From contig NC_003283.11 in the NCBI RefSeq assembly GCF_000002985.6, positions 3,100,001 through 3,164,000 of the forward strand: 64,000 nt of DNA, read 5' to 3'. The DNA comes from Caenorhabditis elegans (taxonomy: Eukaryota; Nematoda; Chromadorea; Rhabditida; Rhabditidae). A program made the translations under genes and the position numbers. This document shows positions 56,401-64,000 of this stretch, piece after piece. Below the pieces are notes generated by a model, which was not told the origin of the DNA, did no database searches, and saw only the letters and a list, made by a program, of their open reading frames with translations. Position 1 is the stretch's first letter; each line of letters opens with the position of its first letter.

Positions 56401-57094
56401 TTTGGAACGAATTCTAAATTCTAAAATTTCAAAATTGCTATATAATCATAGTTTGTCTGAATTGTTTTTTTTTTAACTTTTTCAGCAGGTGGTGTTATAG
56501 GGGAAATTACAAGATCAAACCACTTGGAGTTCAGCTTTTTTGCTACTCGATTTATGTTTTTAATTTGAAATTAAAATGCAAAACTATGCGGTTTGTAAAT
56601 AATTTTGCTTTTGAAAGAAAACTAAAATAAATGTTTAAAAAATTTTGAACATTTTTTATGTAGCTTGTAACAAATGTTTTTTCTTACTACAATTACTATA
56701 AGTCTCAGCCCAATTTCGGCATGGAAGCAGAAAAAAAATTGCTCATTTTCAGGCAAGTTTCAGATTTTTCCAGATTCTCTGGCCAGCAGTCCTGGGAGCT
56801 CGGTGGGTCCGTTCCTCCTAGTACTACTTACGATAGAGTCTTAATTTTCACTTCCTGGTTCAGTTTTTAAAGAAACCGATGAATGTTTCTCAAAAGATCA
56901 TCAACAACTGTCGAAACAAACTTTTAGAACTTTATCCCTTCAAACGTTACACACTTTTTTTCCGCCTTTCGACATGAACAGTTGCTACTCTGTTCAGAAT
57001 AGTTCCCCGGCTCGAGTCGACAGGATCTCATGTTGTCTATTTTTTCGTTTATTTTCAAGCTCGGCTCTATGTATGTAGTTTGTTTTTTCAGGAG

Positions 57095-57808
57095 ATGAAG
57101 CTCGTCCTCTTACTAGTCACCATTGGTATATTGTCCCTGGATTTGGTTCAAGGTGTAAAAGTTAACCTAGTACCTTTGGGAAACATGGTCAATTGTACTC
57201 TGTCTGTTGAATTCCATTCGATTGGCTGTATCATGGTTTGTTTTTATATGAATACTTTTTTTAGTAATATTTAGTGTTTTTTCAGCGTTTAGGCGAGTTT
57301 TTCGATGATCTTGATAAACTTGAGCTGGACGATAAGGCGGAAGTAGTCAAATTTTCAAAGTCCTGCGAAACTATCCCCACCTGCTTTGAAACTCCGCAGT
57401 GTACACCAAAGGGTATCGCACCAGAGGAGAAAAAGGAAATGGTCAAAAAAATCAAAAACTATTGTAGCGGGGTTTCCTATATCGCCAACGACTTTGAAGA
57501 ATGCCGTGATAAACTTGCGGAGAACAAATGTTACAAAGATTGGGACCCGTTCCAGAGAAAGTTCAATCTGGAAAAGGATGAGAAGAAAAAAGAACAAATG
57601 CGTGAAGATTCTTGCAAGAATTATTTTGGAGAAGACAACTGTATGAAGACGGTGGTTACTGAAACATGTGGTGAATCCGATTGGGCCAAACTTCGCGACG
57701 TAAGTATTCCGGGGGAATTTAGAGAAAACAATTTTTATTAAATTTCAGCACTTCGTGGGAATCGGCAACAATATTTTGAGCGAATGCGGCTTCAGCAAAA
57801 CTGATTGA
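57095..57808 (+). CDS. DUF19 (T20D4.11-like) secreted protein
   Basis: Exons 57095-57235, 57286-57699 and 57749-57808, 204 residues, the typical family length. The start follows TTTTTTCAGGAG, a probable trans-splice acceptor, and opens a signal peptide (MKLVLLLVTIGILSLDLVQG). The domain shows C-T-L...GC, CETIPTCFETPQC, YCSGVSYIANDFEECRDKL, CYKDWDPF, CKNYFGEDNCMK and TETCGESDWAKLR, a canonical T20D4.11-like pattern with 12-14 cysteines likely in disulfides. Function is unknown. It faces the similar gene at 58449-59162 tail to tail, with exon 2 and 3 lengths identical (414, 60). An AATAAA lies about 45 bp after the stop. Confidence 0.85.
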
Positions 57809-57849
57809 ATAACTTTATAATTTTGATTTACTTTCTGATTTTAATTCGA

Positions 57850-58448
57850 TAAATAAAATTTTACCATTTCGATCAGAAAGTTATTCTATTCGGAACGTTC
57901 TGCGCCGATTCAATCGTTTCAGACTTTCGGAGTTGCTCCAAATCGAAAAATTGAAATAACTATGTAGTTTTGCCATTGGTACTAGTACCTGCAGTCGAGT
58001 ACACCATACCAAACAAAAAAACAAAAAAAATTACATTAGTTTATATAATTCTATTGTCGAAAAAGTAACAGCTTCTGACATCCGGCAGGTTTGTAATGCC
58101 ATGTGACACAAAACTGAAACTAGGTGTTTTCATGAAGATGTCTTCTTTTTCCAAAGTGTTGTTCTGTCACAAAGTGAGCAGGATATTTTATAAAATACCT
58201 TGATTGGCGGTTTTTTCGCGGTACGGCTCACGGCACGAGGCAGGCGGAGGTCGCCGCAGGCATTTTGGCGCCTGCATGGAATTTTTCCACCAACATTTTT
58301 GGCCGCTAGATAATTTTTTCTCACGATCAAAGTTGGTTTTGCAATAAATCCTGTTCTCTCTGAAAAAAATCCTGAAAGCATATTTTGCTGCTAAAAAATG
58401 TTCCTGCATCAAAACTAATTCATTAATATTTTGTCATCAGAATTATAA
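57850..58448. other. Spacer between the convergent DUF19 genes
   Basis: Holds both 3' flanks. Around 58205-58280 is a GC-rich fragment (GCACGAGGCAGGCGGAGGTCGC) of the dispersed family. No gene. Confidence 0.6.
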
Positions 58449-59162
58449 TTATCCAAGTCTGCTGAAGTCACACTTGCTAACCAAATCGGAGGAAAGATTG
58501 ATGAACTGCTGAAAATGAATGAATTTTCCAAAAAATAAGTCTTTACTTGTTACTTACCTCACGAAATTTATCCCATTCTTTTTGGCTACACGTTTCGACA
58601 ATCTCCTTCTTCATGCAGTCATCTTTCCCGAAATATCTCTTGCAAGTCTCTTTTTTCATTTTCTCAACCTTCTTTTCGTCTTCTTCTAGATGAATTCCAT
58701 CTGGAATCGGGTCCCAGTTGTCGAAACAAACTGATTTTTTCGCAGTAAGTTTATCACTACAATCGGAAAAATCTTCGTGGATGTACACAACAGCTTCGCA
58801 ATTTTTTTCGACCATTCGGAACAACTCTGCTTCGTCCATTGTGGAATTTGGCCCACAGCGGGTAATGGCAAAACAATTTTTTAGAGAATCGCAAGTTTTC
58901 TTGAATTCCTTCAGTTCACTTTTCTTATCCATGTCGAGTTCATCTACTTTTGCTGCGAAGTCGCGAAGACGCTAAATTCCAAATTTGAGAACTAGATAAA
59001 TTTCAAGTTGTTAAAAAATTCACTTACCTCAATACAAAGGAATGTTTGAATGGCAGATCGCAACTCACAATAAGTTTCTTTCTCGGCAGCAGTTAGATTT
59101 GCTCCGTGAGCCACTCCCAAAAGCACAGTACCAATGATGGCAAGCTTGAGAAAACTTGTCAT
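58449..59162 (-). CDS. DUF19 (T20D4.11-like) secreted protein
   Basis: Exons 59162-59028, 58971-58558 and 58508-58449, 202 residues. The ATG at 59162 (MTSFLKLAIIGTVLLGVAHG, signal peptide) follows GTTACAGGAA, a probable trans-splice acceptor; an upstream in-frame ATG is five codons earlier. The domain has CDSLKNCFAITRC, CEAVVYIHEDFSDCSDKL, CFDNWDPIPDG, CKRYFGKDDCMKKEIVETC and EWDKFRE. It is an inverted duplicate of the gene at 57095-57808. Role unknown; probably secreted, with disulfide-stabilised fold. No defects seen. Confidence 0.85.
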
Positions 59163-59800
59163 TTCCTGTAACAAAAAATGTAATCACATTTTCAATAAAA
59201 GTGGAAAATTGAAAAAAACTGTGCCGGAGAGTTTTCACTGATGTGAGCTACCTTGTTTATAAATGTTTCAAAAGATGATACAGAACACTGTGACAACTGG
59301 CGTAGATCTTCAAATATATCTTTAAAGAGAATGTGGATTGCACGTTTGTTTCACAAAATCAAATGTACAAACATCCTGATGGAACTCAATCCAGGAATTT
59401 TTAACATCGAGACGTCCCATGATTACACAAAAAAACGTAAGATAGCAAGTTGGACAGTGGACAGTAAGAAGCCCAACAAGAGTTGGAGCATTTCATTCAA
59501 TCAAGGAAAGCGTTTGAGCTCGCGAGTAGACTTCCAGTGAGGGATTTTGTCTAAATGCACTTATTAAAGGATTAAAGGATTAAAGGACGATCCGTTCTTC
59601 AAGTGCTATGCACTGCGGATCTGGGATTCAGGTACATTGCCTGGTGGTGATCCCTCTGGGCTGTAATTTAAGCCACGTCCTAGCCGGGGACTGTGGCCGA
59701 TAATCCAGTCGTGGATTGCTCCACTTCCCAATAGAGGCTGGGTGAACCTAGGGGGTGAGGCCGGACTTGAACTCGTGACCTCCAGACAGCTAGCGGCCAC
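59163..59800. other. Region between the DUF19 pair and the composite element
   Basis: A 95-codon plus-strand frame (59253-59540) shows no signal peptide or recognised domain and I do not call it. From about 59600 the sequence turns GC-richer with repeat character and, on the minus strand, a GAGTTCAAGTCC stretch like a tRNA B box, but no cloverleaf can be drawn. Confidence 0.45.
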
Positions 59801-60165
59801 CACCACAGTTAAATCGCGGGGTATACATTGTGTGTTTTGAGGCATAAATCGGGCATTAGCGAAGCGCAAACGCACGCAATGTGTACATCGCGAAAAATTG
59901 GACAACTTTCGCGATGTATACATCATGCATTCACAATGTCACAAGTGGAACGGTGCCTACTAATTGGAAAAAACTGTCATTGAAATCTCAATTTTTCAAT
60001 TACCTTTTAAGAGTACCCCGTACGATTTGAATCTTCAAATCCGAACAATCATGAGGGTCCCCTTATTATCAGATTCTCCAGCTTCAAAATATCATAAGGG
60101 TCCTCCCTTATGGTTGAAAAATTTTTGAGTAAAATTTTTTTCCAAGAATTTTTCAAAAAGTGTTT

Positions 60166-61842
60166 AACTTTGTAGAATACCTCAATTTAGGTAGTTGCTC
60201 CAAGTTTGGACATTCATTTTACGATCTCAGTCGAATAGTGACCAAAACTAGAGTTGATTGAGCTGACAGACGTATTACTTTCAATGGCTTATAACTCTGG
60301 TGGCGTTTGAATTAATAAAATGTGTTCAACTGAAAAGTTGTTGGTAATAATGTGAAAAACATTTTGGTAGTTGGTACCTTTTTGTTATCTTCAATGACTG
60401 TGGAGATGTGAGCCCCAAAAGATGACCAAAATATTCTAGATCTGTTCTTAACTATATCTCGGTTCTCGATAAAGATGAAGGGATAATTACAATTACAAAA
60501 ACGTTCACTGTTTTAAGCTTAACAAGATTATAGTTGGGTACTTTTTGATACCTCGCCTCTAGAAATAGATAAATCTGTTTTAATACAGGTGTTTTAATAC
60601 AAAAAAAACCTAGGGGTTATACTGCCTCAGGTTTTTGTCTGAAATTGTGTTCAGAACATCTAAATTGAACAAAACAGCAAACATTGCTATTTTCTATAAC
60701 ATCTAATTAAAATTTCAAAAATTTTCAAAAGAAAATGTTCGAAAAAAAATGAAAATTTTTGTAAGGACCCTTTGGATTTTTTTTATGACAAAGTGATCAA
60801 CTACAAAGTTGTTTATTTTAATCTAAAATACTATTTTGTAGTTGATCGTTTTTTATCAAAAAATTTGAGGGTCGAGATAAAGTTGTGTTAAGTGCAGCAA
60901 CTTCATGCTTGAATTTTCTTTATCTTTTTCTGCTCATATATCGACTATTAAATTTTTTGATGAAAAACAATCAACTGCAATATTGTAATGTAGATCAAGA
61001 TAAACAACTTTGTAGTTGATCACTTGGTAATAAAAATTTTGTTCACGAAGATGTAAGCATCCAAAGTGAACTCCATTTTTGAACGTAGGAGTTCTGCTAT
61101 ACCCCTGGTTTTCATCTGAAGTCGTCCTCTGAACATCCAAACTAAAAAAAAACTAACAACTATTATATTTTTCTATAACATCTGATCAAATTTTGAAAAG
61201 TTAAAAAAAAAAAATTTCGAAAAAATTTTTTGAAATTTTTCATAACCTTTGGATTTTCGTTTCGAAAAAGTCAAAAATTTTTTTTTCAAATATTATCTAA
61301 TATTCATTAGGTATTGTAGAAATAAGTTTATTTTGTCGTATCTATGAACTTTCTTACCAAATTCGGTGCTCTCGATTAGTAAAACCGACATTCCTTGGAG
61401 CTTTGAACCATGATCTCTCCTGTATTAAAACAGATTTATCTATTTCTAGAGGCGAGGTATCAAAAAGTACCCAACTATAATCTTGTTAAGCTTAAAACAG
61501 TGAACGTTTTTGTAATTGTAATTATCCCTTCATCTTTATCGAGAACCGAGATATAGTTAAGAACAGATCTAGAATATTTTGGTCATCTTTTGGGGCTCAC
61601 ATCTCCACAGTCATTGAAGATAACAAAAAGGTACCAACTACCAAAATGTTTTTCACATTATTACCAACAACTTTTTAGTTGAACACATTTTATTAATTCA
61701 AACGCCACCAGAGTTATAAGCCATTGAAAGTAATACGTCTGTCAGCTCAATCAACTCTAGTTTTGGTCACTATTCGACTGAGATCGTAAAATGAATGTCC
61801 AAACTTGGAGCAACTACCTAAATTGAGGTGTTCTACAAAGTT
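60166..61842. repeat. Long inverted repeat, ~424-bp arms
   Basis: Left arm 60166-60588 and right arm 61419-61842 are near-perfect complements (only a handful of differences, e.g. AAAAGTTGTTGG versus CCAACAACTTTTTAG). The 830-bp centre holds two diverged direct copies of a ~470-bp unit (TCTATAACATCTAATTAAA / TCTATAACATCTGATCAAA) and small hairpins around GATCAACTACAAAGTTG. The outer edge of the right arm is exactly where homology of the reverse transcriptase ends. Confidence 0.85.
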
Positions 61843-62796
61843 AAAGTAGTCTCTTAATACATTCAGATGGGCTTGGGCCGTTACTGCCGCGTTATTGATT
61901 GACTTGTCCCGAACGAGAATGGACGTGTCGTCCGCATACTGGATGATTTCTGTCCCATTTCCGGATGGAGTGTTTATCGTATAGAATGAGAAGAGGGAAG
62001 GGCTAGATACCGCTCCTTGAGGCACACCGCCTCGGAGAGTTTTCCATCTGGACCAGCGACCGTCGTACAGTGTCCTTATGCGTCTTTTGTGTATATAGCC
62101 TGTAATCCAACGGATCAATTTCGGCTCAGCTTTTGTTTGAGCCAGTTCTACGAAAAGCTTATCGTGGCAGACTGTGTCGAAAGCGGCCTTCAGATCGAGA
62201 CTTATCAGGATTGACCGTTCGGCAGGTCTCTTGCCATTTAGTCCGCCAGTGATAAAGTTCAAGGTTTCAGTGATCGCTGTCGTCGTGGAATGCAGCTTTT
62301 TGAACCCGTGCTGGCTTGGTGGCAATTTGATGTGTAGTAGATTTTTCAGAGCCGGTGATTGAGACATGTGATGAACCATTGTAGTGGTACTTTGTTGAGT
62401 GCTCCTCGTGGCGAGCCGCATAGCAGAATTGGTCGGCAGGGTCGGTGGTCTGCTGCGGGGGGTGACGGCTCTCGTGTGAGTTCCGGCGCAGTTCACGCAG
62501 TAGAAGCCTGTGCCTGTATATATTCTCATGTTCACTTTCGAGCATCTGATGTGGGTCCATTTGTCGCAGTTGGTATTCGTGCAGCCGAGACTGCTCGTGG
62601 CCGCGTTCTTGCCACAGACTGGGCACGGCCATGACTTTTTCGGGGGACCCGGGTTCATCACGACATCTCCGTGTGTCCTGCGCAGTAGCCTTTTCAGAAA
62701 ATTGGCGTGTCTGAGGGATGTGATTACAGGCGGGGAGTTCCCTCCACTCCTCGCCTTATCCAAAACATTGTTTGGTGTGATACTCTTCGAGTACAA
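61747..62796 (-). pseudogene. LINE (non-LTR) reverse transcriptase fragment with zinc finger, truncated
   Basis: An open minus-strand frame of 349 codons. Residues ~45-105 contain GDVVMNPGP followed by a CPVCGK, CTNTNCDKWTHIRC, YCVNC zinc finger like those at the start of CR1-type LINE polyproteins. The endonuclease is missing. From residue ~160 come reverse transcriptase blocks: SQHGFKK, SLDLKAAFDTV (motif A), GGVPQGAVSSPSLFSFY (motif B) and QYADDTSILV (motif C, catalytic Asp pair). Homology stops near 61845 at the inverted-repeat boundary; the last ~30 codons are repeat-derived. Thumb, connection and 3' end are absent. An internally deleted, non-autonomous relic. Confidence 0.75.
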
Positions 62797-63473
62797 GGGA
62801 CGCCCACAGAGTCCGTTCTGTGGTGTTTGGGGGGTAGCAATGGAGTTGTCTCCTCTGTTTGATCATTGGAGGGAGAGTGACATTCCAATCCAGAAATGCC
62901 ATGTTGGATTATATTTGCTCCAAATTTTATTAGAAAATCCATATTGGAATAGATTTGTTCCATAATGGATTAGATTTCAGCCATATTTGATTAGAAAATC
63001 CATATTGGATTAGAATAGGGAGCCTATTAATTATGTCCCCATTATATTTGGTTGAAATCTAATTAGACGACTAAGCGTTTGTCTGAGAGGCGGCGACGGC
63101 CCCTTGCATTCCAATCCATGATTCGATTGCTCAAGGTTCTTCTCCAAAACGAAGTTTTTTTTTTCAACTTCGGTGCAAGTTGAGCGTCGGATACATTTTA
63201 AAGCTTACAGCATTAGTTTCAAGTCTATTGAACGAAATTCGTGCGATGAAATCAGTATTTAACTCGTTGCAAACTCATATGCAAATGTGCGCGGATGGCT
63301 TCACAGGTAACGGCTTGGGTTTATAAACATTAGGGTAGAGGGTGCGCTGGTTCGGGTCCGTGGGGTTGTTAGAAATTTCTGATCAGTGTGAGTGAAACGA
63401 AATGGGCAGTGGGAATGACCAGTGAGAAAAATGTGAAAAGTTTTTTTTTTTTTGTGAAAAAATTCCTCATGCC

Positions 63474-63600
63474 ACACATAATGTATACATCGCGAACACA
63501 TTTGTGGGTTCGCGATGAACGCATAATGTACACATGATGTACACATCGCGAATAGGTGTTCGCGATGTGTACATTGTGTGTACATTATGCCTATGTTCCG
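63474..63600. repeat. Palindrome-rich subterminal region of the composite element
   Basis: Alternating CGCGATGTGTACAT and ATGTACACATCGCG units, e.g. ACACATCGCGAATAGGTGTTC then GCGATGTGTACATTGTGTG. A related stretch lies at 59870-59940 near the other end, supporting paired subterminal repeats. Confidence 0.7.
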
Positions 63601-63699
63601 AGGTACTTGAATTGTGCCATCGCGAAGCATTTTTTATACACAATGTATAATCCGCGATTTAACTGTGTACTACCGACTGAGCTATCTGCCCCCCATGAT

Positions 63700-64000
63700 C
63701 CAAAACAACTGAATATCATAATAAAACACTCCAAAAAAATTTAGATTTTTCATAATTTCCGGTCAAAGTTTTGGCAAAGTGCCAAAATTTTGAAAAATAT
63801 GAGCATTTGAGGAAATTTAAAGAAATGTCACATGTCTCGACCCCTACAATGTTCTAATACAAATAATTTAAACAAAATTAAAACATAAAAAATGTCAAAA
63901 AAAAAAAATTTTTTTTGGTCGACTTCCAAAATTATGAGTGGCAAAAACTGAGCAATTGCCACTTTTTGACAGTAAATAAAAAAATTTCAAAAAATTTTTG
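63700..64000. other. AT-rich right edge
   Basis: No gene, RNA or repeat family identified in the last 300 bases. Confidence 0.6.

Larger units (their letters stand above)
59804..63667. mobile_element. Composite inverted-repeat element of ~3.9 kb
   Basis: The ends are inverted: CACAGTTAAATCGCGG then GGTATACATTGTGTG at 59804-59835, and the complement of CACAGTTAAATCGCGG then ATTATACATTGTGT at 63638-63667. A TTAA tetramer sits in each terminus (59809-59812, 63659-63662). Inside are CGCGATGTGTACAT palindromes near both ends, a 424-bp inverted repeat and a LINE reverse transcriptase fragment. No transposase is seen. I read it as a large non-autonomous palindromic element that has accumulated other repeats, though the ends could also belong to two separate copies. 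Confidence 0.6.

Noticed and set aside
59253-59540. 95-codon plus-strand open frame beside the DUF19 pair
   Set aside because: No recognised motif, signal or splice structure; could be real but I cannot support it.
59755-59800. B-box-like GAGTTCAAGTCC on the minus strand
   Set aside because: No matching A box or cloverleaf nearby; repeat-associated.
63655-63695. tRNA-like minus-strand start (GGCAGATAGCTCAGTCGGTAG)
   Set aside because: It resembles a tRNA A box, but no anticodon arm, B box or acceptor pairing follows in the next 60 bases; it lies at the end of the composite element.

Overview
The window looks like nematode autosomal-arm DNA, almost certainly Caenorhabditis elegans or a very close relative; an arm of chromosome V is my guess. 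Reasons: AT-rich DNA with many ~50-bp introns bounded by GTAAGTTT and TTTTCAG, starts sitting directly behind splice acceptors (as in spliced-leader trans-splicing), nematode-only families (Srab, Srt and Str-type 7TM chemoreceptors, T20D4.11/DUF19 secreted proteins, L-domain proteins, C-type lectins), TTAGGC telomere-type repeats inside introns, and many palindromic dispersed repeats. Exon limits below were read by hand from splice signals and frame continuity; no search was run, so family names rest on recognised motifs.

Layout. 0-3 kb: DUF19-type genes and remnants (minus). 3.2-7.6 kb: three tandem, apparently intact Str/Srj-superfamily receptors (minus). 7.8-18.2 kb: three copies of a long RING/coiled-coil gene, each damaged differently: A (7.8-9.8, minus), B (10.2-13.9, minus), C (15.3-18.2, plus). 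18.4-20.2: a two-domain C-type lectin (plus). 20.3-21.8: an Srt receptor (minus). 23.0-24.2: a Str-type receptor (plus). 25.2: a 67-residue secreted peptide (plus). 25.6-27.8: an Old Yellow Enzyme-type oxidoreductase (minus). 29.1-33.2: a complete P4-ATPase of the ATP9/Neo1 class (plus, probably tat-6). 33.7-37.4: a 17-exon STELLO/DUF288 glycosyltransferase-like gene (plus). 37.5-38.5: a receptor-L-domain membrane protein (minus), divergent from a small membrane protein at 38.7-39.1 (plus). 39.3-39.7: an aldo-keto reductase fragment. 39.9-55.2: five Srab-type receptors (minus) with an Srt pseudogene at 48.2-49.5. 57.1-59.2: a tail-to-tail pair of DUF19 genes. 59.8-63.7: a composite transposon carrying a long inverted repeat and a truncated LINE reverse transcriptase.

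Functional themes. Most genes belong to fast-evolving environmental families: chemosensation, secreted or defence-like proteins and detoxification. The lectin, oxidoreductase and STELLO-like genes each carry an ACTGATAAG-type intestinal GATA (ELT-2) site within about 115 bp of the start codon, and an intron of the oxidoreductase holds a perfect four-unit heat-shock element.

The most striking property is the number of genes that are nearly complete but carry one small lesion: 1-2 base frameshifts, a lost donor, tandem stops, a lost start codon or a domain deletion. This could reflect natural loss-of-function alleles in expendable families, or base errors in the assembly. The other notable content is repeat architecture: a ~900-bp foldback with repeated AGGGGGC, the LINE/foldback composite, a 10-bp GC minisatellite in introns of two unrelated genes, and telomere-like intronic tracts. 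I found no rRNA, CRISPR array or convincing tRNA gene.
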